A DNA stretch of 64,000 nucleotides from Pagrus major (lineage: Eukaryota; Chordata; Actinopteri; Spariformes; Sparidae): NCBI RefSeq assembly GCF_040436345.1, contig NC_133237.1, positions 20,651,749-20,715,748 on the forward strand, written 5' to 3'. Below the pieces are notes generated by a model. That model did no database searches. It was not told the DNA's origin and saw only the letters and a list, made by a program, of their open reading frames with translations. The stretch's first letter is position 1; every line of letters begins with the position of its first letter. This document shows positions 49,270 through 61,639 of the stretch, piece after piece. The position numbers and the translations under genes were made by a program.

Positions 49270-50298
49270 CAGAGGTGGAAAGTACCTTTCTTCAAGTACT
49301 GTACTTAATAGTGCTATTTGTGGGAGAAGTGGATTTTTGAGTCTCATTCCCAACTCGTCAAAAACTGACACTGGGTTTGTAGGATGGGTGGGCTGCTTCT
49401 CTTACAAATAGCACCCTTACTTTGTAGAGTTAGTTTAATAATACAGTGTATAATATAATGTGTAATATAATCAACAAATAAGTGTTGATGTACTATTATA
49501 GATTAAAATAAAAATGTATTGAGGAGTAATTCACAAACTAGTGAGCAGACAAACTATATAAAGTTAACACACCTTAACCAGCTTTAACATTAATCCCATG
49601 AACTCATTAATGCATCAATATTTACAATAACAATAATTATAATTATAATTATAATAATCCTTCAGCAGGACTAGTTGCTGGCGAGAAGCAAACAAGAAGC
49701 AAACCACACACATGCGTTTTTTAGGTGTCCAATTTTGAAACCTTTTTTGGGGAAGAGGTTGAGAGAAAAAATATATTTTTGACTTAAAGGGTTGACAAAA
49801 CTGACTAACTGAATTGAATAAAATAACTGAATAAAACTGAAAATGGAACGCATTTTGTGATGTGGAAAAACCGACTTTTACAATCAGAGATCAAACAAAA
49901 GATGATTTACAAGATTTACCTCGAACACAGACTCGATAATATGACCTATTATTTCATACGAGCCCAAGATGAGCAATAAACAAGTCCCTCTGTCATCACC
50001 AAAGCCAATATCCACTCTCCCACGCTTTCTCTTTTTTACTTTATTTATTAACCTAACTGTATAAAAAGTATACAAATGTGTACTGGAAGATGGTGAAGGA
50101 AACATTGTTATAAAGTATTAATAACATTATTCTGTAATATACCATTCTACTTGAAGAGTACATTTTACCTTTGGCACTTTCAGTATATTTTGATGCTAAT
50201 ACTTTTACTTAAGAAAAACATTTAAATGCATGACTTGTACCAGTACAGCCAATTTTACTTACAGGAAGTACAAGATCTGAGTACTTCTTCCACCTCTG
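49270..50298. mobile_element. hAT-like nonautonomous element with 8-bp target duplication
   Basis: It starts CAGAGGTGGAA (49270-49280) and ends TTCCACCTCTG (50288-50298), perfect 11-bp terminal inverted repeats of the CAGRGG type. The inner termini also pair (AAGTACC and GTACTTC regions). The flanking octamers are ACAATAAC on the left (49262-49269) and ACAGTAAC on the right (50299-50306), a 7-of-8 match that fits the 8-bp target duplication of hAT transposases. The 1,029-bp interior is AT-rich, with no transposase frame, so movement would have depended on a transposase supplied in trans. Confidence 0.75.
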
Positions 50299-52027
50299 AC
50301 AGTAACAGTATTTATGACTTTTTTTGGTCATGTGGTTCACACACTATCTGTAACAAAACATCTAACAGCAAATTTCTTAGGACATAATCTTATCAAATGG
50401 GGGTCCGTGGCCTATTTTGTGTCTGTATTCTGTGCCCCTATGAACTTTATATATCTTGCAGCCCTGATCTAAACCTTTGCAGCAACAATACAAAAGCACA
50501 CACACACACTATTGTTCCGTATGTGCGTGCAACTCTCAAACAGCCTGCTGTTAGCCCAGAGCCTCTGCTCTGAGGCAAGAGGATCAGCTTTCTCCAACAC
50601 ACCCATCTACTTCATGACATCACTGCAGAGAAAGGTTCAATTTCAGCCGCTCATGGCTTGGGGGATTCCAACTTGGCACCGAGCACGGTGGCTCCAGAGG
50701 AGTAACACTAGAGCAAAGCTGAACACCCTTGTTTTCCCTTCACCCAACAGGCAGGCAGGAACATTTTCACACCTATGCAACAGCACAACTTTTCTTGCCA
50801 GATGATTCCTGTTGATTTAACCCAGCCCTCTCTAACAACAGGCGAAAAAAAAAAAAGGTTCCCTGTTTTGTTTAGCACTTGAAGGCGATGTTGGTGTACA
50901 CGTGTGAGGGAGGCCTCTGTCGCATTCTTACAGGTTGGCACCGGTTTCTCAGACGCGAGACACGCAGATGTGAAATGTTTCATAATACATTGACAATTTG
51001 GGTGATAAGAGTTTAACAGGAGAAGTGTGTTTAATTGACAGTTTCAGTTCAAACTCACTGCGGTATTTACCAGATGGCTACATACTTGTGTGAGAAGCTA
51101 ATTTCCATTAAGCATTCCAATAATCTTTTACTGTTGCCTGCCAGTCTGAGGCAACAGATGTTCAGGTGTGACACAGCCCTCAACCCCCGTGAAAAAACAA
51201 CATGGCTGTTCCTTTATCAAAGAAAATAACTAGTTATCAAAACATTATTTAATCATAAAAGAATACTGAACATAAGGAAGGGCAAAAAAAGAAAAATACT
51301 CAATAATCACTTTCCTCTTGAGTAAATCAAACACTTGATGATATCTGAGTCTGAGCTCAGTCTCAGCACATGTTTTTGGTTAAAGAGGAGTCAAAGTGCA
51401 GTGAGCTAGACTGAAAAATCTTCTTGGATATCACCCAACAGACTGAAATGGAGACATTCTTTTAATCCATAGAAAACACGGAATTTATAACCAGCAAATA
51501 ACAAATAATGAACATGACTAGATCTACAGGATGTGGCATTTTTACAGTGCGAAAGTAAAGCAGGTACACTGGCAGATGATGAGAAGTATTTACTTTCTTT
51601 AAATACAAATATAAAAATTTCATGTTTTTACAAATACTATTTACAATTTCATTTATGAAATGTTTACAGAGATAATATACTGCCATTCTCCTACTGCTCG
51701 TGTCCCCTCTCTCTATGTTCTTGGCTGCGGGATCATCACTCCTTTGAGTTTATCGTGGCTCTAAGAAGAGAGCCAGAGAGGGGGAGGAGAGCATTTCAGC
51801 ACATGGCGTCCGTAGCCATGCTTGTTATTTGTTCAGACAGTCAGGTTCAGTCCTTGTTTATACAGCTTGCCCTTTTGTCAAACCCTGACCCTCAGTTTGG
51901 CATGCATGTGTGGCTATAAGGCTGAGGCGAGTACGAATGCTGTGAGAACCTATAGCTACTCACTGTGCTACTTACCTATCACATGAGAAACAGGTAATAA
52001 TACACAATTAGTCCCAGCAACATTACT

Positions 52028-53668
52028 CTACACAGTGGTCTCTCCGTGTTTGCCATTCGTCAGCCTTGTGTAGAACTTATGCCAGGAGTGTAGAGTCTTT
52101 CCAGACCAGATCCAGAAACCAGAGGTGATACCCACTATCAGTGTCATCAGATACTTGATCATGTAGACAGTGAAGTCTGGGGTCATGCGGGGCCCGGTCT
52201 GCAAAGGGCAGGGGATGGCCAGGCCCCTGCAGTTATGGCTCACCCAGCTGCGCTCCCAGTGGGATCGGAAGGCCTGCTCGTAGAAGAAGCAGGCTATAAC
52301 AATGGTGGCGGGCACAGTGTAGAGCACGCTGAACACCCCGATCCGCACCATGAGTCGCTCCAGCTTCTCTGTCTTGGTGCCGTCGTGCTTCATGATGGTG
52401 CGGATTCGGAACAGCGACACAAAGCCAGCCAGCAGGAAAGAGGTACCGATGAAGAGATAGATGAAGAGAGGGGCCAACACAAAGCCTCTGAGGGGGTCCA
52501 GGTTGCTGAGACTGACGAAGCAGACGCCACTTAGCACATCGCCCTCGATCTGCCCGATGGCCAGGATGCTGATGGTCTTGATGGCCGGCACCGCCCAGGC
52601 TGCCAGGTGAAAATACTGAGAGTTGGCCTCGATAGCCTCATGGCCCCACTTCATACCTGCGGCCAGGAACCAGGTGAGAGACAGGATGACCCACCAGATG
52701 GAGCTGGCCATGCTGAAGAAGTAGAGCATCATGAAGAGGATGGTGCAACCTTCCTTTTTGGTACCTTGGACGATGGTTTTATAGCCATCGGGGGTGAAGC
52801 TCTCATTGCACACCACTTTGTCCCCCAGGAAGTAGCCAGCTATGTAGGCTATGGAGACCATAGTGTAGCAGCCAGACAGGAAGATGATAGGGCGCTCAGG
52901 GTATCTAAAGCGCTGCATGTCCACTAAATAGGTGGTTACAGTGAATAATGTAGATGCACAACAAAGCACAGACCAGACCAGAATCCATATGCGGGAGAAA
53001 TGGATCTCTTTGTCACTGAAGAACATGTTCCCACCGCTCCTGGTTGGCTCACAGGGAGCAGCACAATCATTCTCATCTAAAAACTTATAATTCAAATATG
53101 GGGGTACTTTGAGAACAGGCGGACAACGGAAAGGCCTCTCATGCGTGGGGACCATGGGGGGATCTTGGGTCCCCGGGACATGAATGATGGGTGGGACGGT
53201 GGCGGCGGAGGAATCGTTTTGGCCCACACAGATCTGATGCTCGTCTCCCAGCACGGGGAAGTTCTCGCAGCGCAGTCGCTCCGGCCACTGAAAGCCAAAC
53301 TTGTTCATGAGAGCCTCGCAGCCCTGCTTGGCTCTCTCACAGATGGACCTGCACGGAGGAATGGCCTTCTCCAAAACCGTGCACACGGGCGCATACATGG
53401 AGCACAGGAAGAATTTCAACTCCGGCGAACACTGTACCTTTACAAGAGGATAAAACTGGTGCACCTCGAGCCCTGCGTCCTCCTGGTTGTAGTGGCCCAC
53501 TAAGTTTGGCATGATGGTCTGGTTGTAGGCTATGTCCGTGCACAGGGGGATTGAAATCGGCTGACAAAATCCGTGCTCCGGGACGACTATTCCGTTGTCC
53601 CCTTGGTACTGGGCTGATATCAGCAGAGGCAGCAGGAGTGCAACACACCACGTCTTGCAAAAACTCAT
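52028..53668 (-). CDS. fzd2: Frizzled class receptor 2
   Basis: Seven-pass plasma-membrane receptor for Wnt ligands that signals through Dishevelled. Intronless, 546 residues, as in other vertebrate FZD2 and FZD7 genes. The start is the ATG at 53668 ([16 protein letters not shown]). The open frame extends three codons further upstream only to a TTG. The signal peptide covers about residues 1-19, followed by the cysteine-rich domain ([49 protein letters not shown]). Seven hydrophobic segments start near residue 230. The Dishevelled-binding KTLHSW is at 524-529, and the C-terminal PDZ ligand is ETTV. The extracellular linker is shorter and lacks the Gly-rich run of human FZD2. FZD2 is preferred over FZD7 because meioc and ccdc43 lie next door as around human FZD2. 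The gene reads away from meioc. Confidence 0.95.
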   Translation of the reverse strand: MSFCKTWCVALLLPLLISAQYQGDNGIVVPEHGFCQPISIPLCTDIAYNQTIMPNLVGHYNQEDAGLEVHQFYPLVKVQCSPELKFFLCSMYAPVCTVLEKAIPPCRSICERAKQGCEALMNKFGFQWPERLRCENFPVLGDEHQICVGQNDSSAATVPPIIHVPGTQDPPMVPTHERPFRCPPVLKVPPYLNYKFLDENDCAAPCEPTRSGGNMFFSDKEIHFSRIWILVWSVLCCASTLFTVTTYLVDMQRFRYPERPIIFLSGCYTMVSIAYIAGYFLGDKVVCNESFTPDGYKTIVQGTKKEGCTILFMMLYFFSMASSIWWVILSLTWFLAAGMKWGHEAIEANSQYFHLAAWAVPAIKTISILAIGQIEGDVLSGVCFVSLSNLDPLRGFVLAPLFIYLFIGTSFLLAGFVSLFRIRTIMKHDGTKTEKLERLMVRIGVFSVLYTVPATIVIACFFYEQAFRSHWERSWVSHNCRGLAIPCPLQTGPRMTPDFTVYMIKYLMTLIVGITSGFWIWSGKTLHSWHKFYTRLTNGKHGETTV

Positions 53669-53925
53669 TTTCCCCAAGTTTAAGACAACAACTTTAGGCC
53701 GATAAAATTGCTGTAAATGTCTTTAGTTTGTATCATCAGTTCTGCGAGCAGTTCTTGAATGGGAGTAACTTGTCGTATGTAAAAAGTCTGGCAGGCAAGA
53801 CAAGAAAGCTGCTCTCTTGGTGCCTGGCCTCCGCTTTGAAACTGCTGGCTGACTTTTTTCTTTTCGACAACTCCGATTCCCTCATTGTCAAGGCAGCCAC
53901 AATGACAAATGCAACTTCCGGTGTG

Positions 53926-54406
53926 TAGCTTTCAAAATAACAAACCTAATTGACCAACATGAACGTGTGTAATTGTTTCGCCAAGGTACCAGAATAGCAC
54001 AAAAAATGTAATAGGCTATAAAATTATAATATTATAAATATAATAAACGACTAGTTTTTAGGCCTGTTTATTTTTTTAATCAAGAGCCTGAGCTCTTAAT
54101 AGTTAATAGGTACCCATGTCACCCATAACCCATTAAGTTACAATCAGATAGAACAAGCTCTTTTTAATCCCTTTTTGTTTGATATAACTTTACCTTTATA
54201 TGATTTTGTAGCAGAAACGTACGTACTAGCTTTCAAAATAATATCTTAATTGACAAACATGAACGTCTAATTGTTTTATCATGTTCCAGAGTGGCACAAT
54301 TACTGGAATAGGCTATAAAATTACAATATTATAAATATAATAAACGACTAGTATTCAGGCCTGTTTATTATTTCATCAAGAGCCTGAGCTCTTAATAGTT
54401 CATGGG
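53926..54406. repeat. Tandem duplication, 301-bp period
   Basis: Unit 1 begins TAGCTTTCAAAATAA at 53926 and unit 2 begins with the same bases at 54227. Both continue with CATGAACGT, AATAGGCTATAAAATTA, ATAAATATAATAAACGACTAG and CAAGAGCCTGAGCTC. Unit 2 breaks off after about 180 bp, so it is a partial second copy. The part unique to unit 1 (54122-54220) has a relative in meioc intron 2 (55808-55896), so the unit includes a dispersed repeat. Confidence 0.8.
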
Positions 54407-54945
54407 TATAAACGCATTGGAAACTAAAACTTAGACACACCCAAACTTGATTATTTTAGTTTTAATGCCTAATAATAGTAATAATAATGTCAATTAATGT
54501 ATATAATTCATGTTGTATTAAAATTACACAATACATACCGAAATTAAATATAGCATCATATTCGTTGGCAAAGTGTATGCTTTTATTTTGAAGGCAAAGT
54601 CGCTTGCGCACTGGTCGTCTATTTGCTAACGTTGTCACACTTGACTCCACAGCTGGATTTGCGTGGCCCAGCCAGACTTTCAAGAGGAGGAGAAAGACTC
54701 AGTGCACTCACTGTCCATGTAATGTTCATTTTCCACATTACAGCGCGATCAATTAGCCAATCAGCAAAGTAAGCGTAAGTAAATAAATTGGTAAAATGTG
54801 CTTTGCAGAAAGACATCTGATCTGAGAAAGCTAAACATAACTGAGCTGAATAAAACTATACAACATACTCAAAAATAATGAAATTATTACAATGCAATGG
54901 AAAACTCAATGAAGAAAAAAAAAGATGATGGGCAAGAAAGAAAGT

Positions 54946-54961
54946 AAATAATAATAATAAT

Positions 54962-54995
<34 letters not shown>

Positions 54996-55024
54996 TAAAT
55001 TAAAATAATAATAATAATATAATA
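54946..55024. repeat. (AAT)n microsatellite
   Basis: About 79 bp of AAT/ATA trinucleotides with a few interruptions, between fzd2 and meioc and about 120 bp from the first meioc CCAAT box. Confidence 0.85.
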
Positions 55025-55143
55025 ACACATATTTGCATACACACCGGGTGGCACCTGTGTCGTAATGCCACTACGCCGCGGCCTGTGTGGAGGGGGTGTG
55101 GCCGCAGATGTTGCTATGCCCTTGAATCTCCTGCTTTAATGCT

Positions 55144-55182
55144 ATTGGACGAAAAACAACATTTCCGCAGGGCTCAGCCAAT
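55144..55182 (+). promoter_or_regulatory. meioc promoter, paired CCAAT boxes
   Basis: ATTGG (55144-55148, an inverted CCAAT) and CCAAT within CAGCCAATCG (55178-55182) lie 34 bp apart, just upstream of the presumed first noncoding exon, which ends at the donor after 55292. No TATA box was seen. NF-Y binding is inferred from motif spacing. Confidence 0.5.
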
Positions 55183-55578
55183 CGCGAGGGCAATATTGAA
55201 CTACAGTGCGGTCCAGCCGGAGGGGCACGAGAGCAGTTGGGGTTACCGACAGTGAAGAAAACTGTTGAACTCCCGTCACGTAACCGACTGAGGTATGTTT
55301 TTGTTTTTTTTACTCAGATAACTCGGTTTGTTAAGGCAAAATTAGCCAAGTTTGACCGGCAAGGAAGCAGTTTTTAACTTGGGCGAAAGTTTAGTCCAAG
55401 TTAACTGAGGCCGCATGTCAGTTTGCTAGCTAACCTTACCTGCTAAATTAGCTAGCTGATTTGCTAACACGGAATGAACAGTTAGCTTCGCACAGTTGAC
55501 TCTTAAGAGATCAAAAAACGGTGTCATGTAAGTGTATATCAGATGCTAACATTGAGTACGTTGTGTTTTGCCAGACTC

Positions 55579-55590
55579 ATGATGGAGTAA
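55579..55590 (+). other. Three-codon upstream ORF in the meioc leader
   Basis: ATG ATG GAG TAA lies in the second exon (acceptor before 55575), 30 nt upstream of the main ATG at 55621. It is short enough to allow reinitiation but could dampen or time translation. Confidence 0.55.
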
Positions 55591-55620
55591 AGAAAAAGGC
55601 CAAGTTCAACGGAGTTCAGA

Positions 55621-58600
55621 ATGGCATTTGACGGGCATCAGAGCACACTGGCAAATTCAGGCTTTCCCACATATCAGCGTCAGGTAAGCTAATTTTACAT
55701 GACATGGCATATTACCCATATTACCAGCACCTGTAGACCTGTGTTAAAGGTTATGATACGGCAATTAATGGTGGAAAACTATTGAAACATGTATCAAAAT
55801 TGCTCGTCTCCCATAACCCATTAAGTTATAACCCAGGACAGAACAACCCCCCTTTTGTTTAATATAACTTTTTATGAATTTGTAGCAGTAACGCACTTGT
55901 GAAATTTCTTTTATTATTATCGCTGAAGCTGAGAAAATCAGTCATTGTTTTCTTTCATTAATCATATGACCTGTGAACATTTTCACAATCAAACCCCCCT
56001 TTCCCCCCAAATATTACATTACCAACGAAATGAAACATAAAACTGTAGCAAATCATGAAAAGTAATTTGTTATCTTTTATTATCAACGTACTTGCTGATT
56101 CATTATTAGCAATTAATGAACTGATAATTTCAGTTTTAATTATCGCATTTTTGTTTTTACATTCCTTTTTAGCAGTATGGTTAAGTGTCGTAATCAATCT
56201 GAATAAAGTCACCTTTTTTCTTTGGTTGGTTGATTGAATAATTAACACTGGCTTCTCTGTCTTTCAGGCCAATGTAAATGTAGCTGGTGGGAACAGTGTT
56301 CGCACGTTGCCTTTCTCCACTGCAAATGTGTCACTGCAGGAACAGGACACAGCATCCTACATGCCCTGGTCTCACAATGCTCATGATGATCCCAATGGCC
56401 TTATGAATTGTGCCCAGAGCAGCAGTAAAAGCAGGTATTCAGTTTTAACTATGTTAAGGATTAGTGTGTGGTTATTCATCGTTAGTCATCATGTTATTTA
56501 AATGTTTTTGAAGAGAAAGGTGCAACTTAAGGGACGTGTTTTCTTTTCCTTGAAGGAAACCCACTGATAAAGCTGATTGTGATGGGGAGACTGATCTGCA
56601 GGGCCTAGTGTCAAATATCTTGGATGAAGCAGATTCACAGGACAGCTACTACAGTGAAGGGTATGTCAAGTTTTAGTATTTTCATACTGCAGGGTTGGTT
56701 ATATATTGCAGGATGCATTGTGTGATTTCAGGCTGTTAAACCACAAAGTTGAACAATGAAATGTATAGAATTTTTAATATTTATGTTCATTAAAACAATC
56801 TTTTAGATTTGTAGTTGCATATTTCCTAACATTAAATGAAGTCCTTATTTTTTCTTTCAGGGGCCTGCCTTTATGTAATCCTGTCTGGTCTCCAAAGACA
56901 TTGAGAGAAGAACTGCTGCAGTATTTTCCATCAGAGGATAAAAAGCAACGTAACCCTACCTTTTCTCCGAACTATGTATCCCGTGAAGCTGTTAGTAAAG
57001 CACAGGGACCGTCAGACGAAGATGTTGGCCCTAATGGCCCTGCTACCAGTCAACAATGGCTTTTTAATTTGACTAATGGAGACAGAGACAACTATCACCT
57101 CCGTCCACAGAAACTGCCACCAGGTCTACCAATACCTAAGATAGGAAACACCTACTTGCCACATATACAGCAAAGCAAATATGACCACATGTCAGCTGAT
57201 AAAGGCAGAGGGAATAGTCAGCCTTTGAATAATTTCCCTGACATCAGTGATGTCTTCAGATCTCAAAGCGAAGTGAACAGCCCAGTCTGTCATCCTTATT
57301 GTGAAGACGACTACGTCCAGAGCAATGCGAAGCCGATCAGGAATGAGCAGTATGTGCCTCGAGACACTACCCAACTGGTCAGCAGTTTTCAGTCGTTCAT
57401 GGCTGGTGAGCATGATAGCTTATGTCGTGGAGACTTGCCAAACTTGCAAAGGCACACAGTGGGAATGCACCATGAAGACAGCATGGTTCAACAATGGAAA
57501 ATCACCAGTCCTGCAGTGTCAACACAAAGTGCTCCTGCAATGCACACTCCCAAACAGCTGATGGAAGAACTTGGGACAGTGCAAATGGGCAGAAATGGAG
57601 GAGTGAGCAACCAAACATGTAAGCATGATGCTTTTCAAGATCTACCTGGTTTGAGCTCTCAAAACCCAGAGTACTTCCAGCAACAAAAGCCATCCCCTGG
57701 ACTTTTCAACCTCCCAAACCAGTACCAAAACAAGACGACCATGCACAGACAGAACACTGCCCTCCCCATTAACATGAGCATAAACCAGTATTCAAAGCAT
57801 CACATCCAGCAGGACCAGATACAGAACAAGATTAGGCCACATATGCAGAAGGAAAAGATGGGGATGCAAATGTCTGGCTTTCTGGGAGAAGGCTTTTCTG
57901 CAAGACCCCTAACCAACTCCAGCATGAGAGGGGGTGATAAGAGACAGGCCCTCTCACAAAGTCCATACTTTGACCACTTGGGCAGCATGCAATGTCAGAG
58001 ATTTTATGGAGAAAACAGTGTGGTCTGTGCAGGGAATACACAGCAGCTCATGCCTCTCATGTATCCTGTGAATGACCCCCGATCGCACTCCAGCATGCCC
58101 ATCAACTCCTCTAACTTCAGCTCGAGATCAACATTACCTCATGGAAGTGGTGTTCCTGGCATGGATATGGGTGATATGATGTCAGTCAATGAGTCTGCAG
58201 CTTTCAACTCATTTGTCAGTGACATGATGACCCACAGAGGAGAGAACACTTATCATGGCATGGCCTCTGCCATGACAACTTCAATGGCGATGAATGACGG
58301 AACACCTGTGATGCAGCTTTACTTCTACCTGGACGAGTGCTATGAGCAGTGGAAGTGTTTGGAGAAGGAGAGAAAGAGGGTATGCTTCCAAATCTGATTA
58401 TGCGTCCAGTTAGAGGATGTCTAGTTGATGGAATAGTATTGGCTATCTAGATTTTGCTTTATTGAAGTCATTGTCAACAAAAGCATCATATTCTTGAGTT
58501 ATTTCTTAATATGGAGCTAGTCAGCTGTCAAGCATATCTATAAAGGACTGGTTCTGGGTCTGCTACTTTAATTTATTGGTATTTACTCAATATTTTGGTT

Positions 58601-60107
58601 CCACTTTTTTAGTGGTTTGAATAATGATTTTTAAATGTCTTTTTCGAACACACAGACACACTCGCGTATATAGAAAAAATTTATATCGCTACTATGTAAC
58701 TGATTGCCAGTGTCTTTAAGGCCTTAACCAGTAAGTAAATGTGAATTTAGTTAAGATAAAGTCTGATCCCTTTGCCTGGAAGTGATGCAAATGTTTTATC
58801 ACCACATTTATGTTCAAATGAGCACTGCAAATTGTAATTATTTACATGATTATAATTATTATATACTTTTTTTTGACTATGGGGTTGTCTATTAACCTGA
58901 ATTTGACAAAACCAACAAGAACAACAATGTTTGTTTTTTTTTTACTGTTGTGCAAGTGTTCAATTATCATGTTCTCACTTGTTCTCTATTATAGACAGAG
59001 GTCGTCCTTAACAAGTCATTTTCTGGTAGAAGAACTGCAGCTGTGACCAACCATTACCTACCCAGAACTCCACCGAACCCAACAGGAGTCGACCACCTCA
59101 TTGTTAATCAGATGAAAGAACAAGGAAAGGTGAGACCCCTGACTTAATTGCTTCCATACTGCCATCTACAGATGAATTTGGTCATAGCAGCCTAGTTATT
59201 CTGTGAAGGTGATATTTGCGGCTTTCTTTTGCACACCTATTAGTTCTATCCAGAGACAACTACTTATTTTCAATGCAGTGTCCTGGAGGTTTGTTTAATT
59301 TTTCTTAGTTTGGACCATGAATATTCTTAGATACAAAGTATAGCATTGACCTGGGTCTTCCAGAATTTTTCCAAAAATACCACCAATTAATCTGTAGACC
59401 AACATGCCCAAGCTTTGTGTTGTCTTTGGTCGTAAATTTTAGTTCACTTAAAAGTTCAACTCATTTTTTAATAACGATTTGACATTATTTTAACATGTTA
59501 TATGGTGAATCGCCCTTGATGCGGCGCATTAAGTGAATTGTAAAAAAAACAACAACACATGGATAGAAAAAGTAAATATTTCTACTACAATGTTGTAGTA
59601 ACACATAAAATATACAGATTGAGAGAGCAATATAAGGGTGCACTATGTTTGTGCATTGCAGGTGGCAAGCCTTCTGGATAGAATGGCGTATCTGCAAAAC
59701 ATGCCCCTCCATATCAACATCCAAACTGCCCTGAACAGGCATCATATGGCTATAAGCATCACCCAGGCCAGACGTAAGGAGGAGATTGCCAACATCTCCA
59801 AACACCAACGGCAAAGAGCTAACTTCACAGAGGACAGAGGTAAATTATTTCGCAATGGTCGGCATATGTTCCTCTTTCCTAAATGCTGCCTGTCCTAACT
59901 TGCTTCTGTTTCATAGACACCCTGTTGTTGGTCATTGCACTGAAGGACCTCGCTGCTACCACAAGGAATCTCCGCACAGCCCTATGGTGTGGTCTCCAGA
60001 TGACACTACTGAAACCTGTCAAGAAGCAGGACCACCATGTTAACAGGGAGGCCACTGGCACAGAGAGGAGCCCCGCTCCATTTGAGGGATACTGTTTTAA
60101 GTTATGA
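55621..60107 (+). CDS. meioc: Meiosis-specific coiled-coil protein MEIOC
   Basis: Germ-cell cytoplasmic protein that works with the RNA helicase YTHDC2 to move cells from mitosis into extended meiotic prophase. A noncoding exon ends at 55292. Coding exons are 55621-55683 (exon starts 55575), 56268-56434, 56556-56660, 56861-58379, 58995-59129, 59662-59839 and 59917-60107, in frame to 785 residues. The N-terminal two thirds is low-complexity and probably disordered. It keeps the family blocks YMPWSHN and ETDLQGLVSNILDEAD (human ETDLYGLVSNILEEQD). The C-terminal helical DUF4582 domain, about 597-755, has LDECYEQWKCLEKERK, GVDHLIVNQ, ALNRHHMAI, ARRKEEI and RTALWCGLQMTL. Most of the protein is one 1.5-kb exon, as in other vertebrates. 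The human protein is longer (about 950 aa), and the difference lies in the disordered part. Confidence 0.95.
55808..55896. repeat. Dispersed repeat copy in meioc intron
   Basis: CCCATAACCCATTAAGTTA, then GAACAA, CTTTTGTTTAATATAACTTT and TTTGTAGCAGTAACG follow the same order as at 54122-54220. It is about 100 bp of clear similarity 1.7 kb away, probably an unclassified transposon fragment. Confidence 0.65.
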
Positions 60108-61183
60108 TTTAATAGGTACCAAGCATGAGTTTAAAGTCTTGATTAAATTAAAAACATTCCACTCCAGTTCATGCCCTGATTATAAATTCCCCATAGGCAC
60201 CAGGGTGACATACAAAGCAAATGTTACCTGCAAGTCTACAGTGACATTTTACCAGCAACATAGTGATCACTCCAGAGTATGAGATGAGCAACTTGAAGCT
60301 TGATGATGGCTGGATTTTTTAAATGTAATGTATCCTGCTGCATCTTTATCTTCATCTCATTTAATTAGTGTCAGTTCCAAATTAACGTGAATCTTGCTCC
60401 ATCACCGTTGTATTTAAAGACACTATTTATGAGGAAGATTTCAGTGAATTCTTCATTGTTTTACTTATTTATTGGAACGTCATGGAACCTTAGTTCTAGG
60501 TACTCTCAACCAACAATTGAATCATAAGGGCAGTCGTTTAAAATAAACATGCTAAATATTAAAATATTTAATAAAATGTTCCAATTAATTTCTGTTGCTT
60601 CAGTTTTTTGTTTGTAAAAGTTGTATCCATCTGTAATTTGGTTAAGTTTGAACTCTGCCAAAGATACTCAAGCTTCTGAAAAAAAGTTCAGTGTTTTAGA
60701 TTTAAATGTATTAATCACATTTTCCATTAGAAACAAAGATTAGCACATATCATTACCATCAGTGAAATGTAACATTGCTTAATTAAAAAGTAATTCTGAT
60801 TGCAGTTTAGTCGATTTTGTGTATCAGTAGTTTAATATGCACATGCTAAATTATAAAATATTTCCTGAAATGTTCCAATTAATCTGAATCTTTTAATTTC
60901 TTCTTCTGTTGTTACAAAATTGTAATCAGAAAACTGTTAATCTGCAAATGTTTGTTGTTTTAATTAAATTATATGTATTAATCCCATTTTCCACATTATT
61001 TTCAGACAGTGTTATACTATTATCATCAGTGAGACAGTTTGTCATTCAGGAACCAAAGTTGCGATCCATTTTTGTAACGGACGGTCAAGCAACAGTTCTC
61101 TAGAAGCATCAGTCTGTAGTACTCTGAATAGTTGTTCCATTTCCTGTCATTTAAATGTTCATGTTGTGTTTTTTTCTTGTTAA

Positions 61184-61189
61184 AATAAA
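61184..61189 (+). terminator. Poly(A) signal of meioc
   Basis: AATAAA, with a T-rich run about 20 bp downstream as expected of a cleavage region. Confidence 0.55.
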
Positions 61190-61633
61190 GCAATCAAAAT
61201 GGCTGAAAATGTTTTTTTTTTTAATGAATTTAAAGAGATGATGAACCTCATTATGACCATTCAAATTATGGTACATGATATATGTGAGGTATAATATAGC
61301 AACCACTCCTTTGATTTTATACTCAGACAAAATGCATGGACAGTAAAATTAAAACAAGTATGAAATGAACACTTGCTTGCCTTTACTTGGAGGTTGTGCA
61401 GAAAATGAAAGGCATTTGCAAGATATTGGCACAGAGGAAAATAAAAGAAACTCAATGGACTGAGTTTCTTTACCATGATCAATCCAATTGTGTTTCAGGT
61501 GTATAATATGATCATTCAGGGGTAAATGTCAAAGCTGAAACGGCGACAAAATGGCAGATTAAATGTCAATACTTTCTGATCAGCAACATAAAACTGACTC
61601 AATCACAATCACCATTATATAAAGATTTGCAAT

Positions 61634-61639
61634 TTTATT
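61634..61639 (-). terminator. Poly(A) signal of ccdc43
   Basis: TTTATT on the plus strand is AATAAA on the minus strand, about 250 nt past the ccdc43 stop. Confidence 0.5.

Larger units (their letters stand above)
39696..52027. other. 12-kb noncoding stretch, MLCK upstream region to fzd2 3' flank
   Basis: No exon chain was recognised. The left part should contain the MLCK promoter and any noncoding first exon, with a (CA)n-rich tract at about 39833-39872. It then holds several fragments of one hAT-like repeat family, a (CA)n run near 45.4 kb, a possible hAT terminus at 49190-49209 and a near-intact element at 49270-50298. The last kilobase is probably fzd2 3' UTR. TTTAAT near 51248 (ATTAAA on the minus strand) is the only weak poly(A) candidate noticed there. 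Confidence 0.55.
53669..55229. other. Divergent fzd2-meioc intergenic region
   Basis: Contains the fzd2 5' UTR and promoter on the left, a 301-bp-period tandem duplication, an (AAT)n microsatellite, and the meioc promoter with two CCAAT boxes on the right. The left part next to fzd2 has no obvious TATA box. No extra gene was seen. Confidence 0.6.

Noticed and set aside
52235-53503. Several open frames on the plus strand opposite fzd2
   Set aside because: They are shadows of the GC-rich fzd2 coding strand, with His/Glu/Gly-rich artefact composition.
53669-53677. Three extra N-terminal codons of fzd2
   Set aside because: The frame is open but its first codon is TTG. The first ATG is at 53668 and directly precedes the signal peptide.
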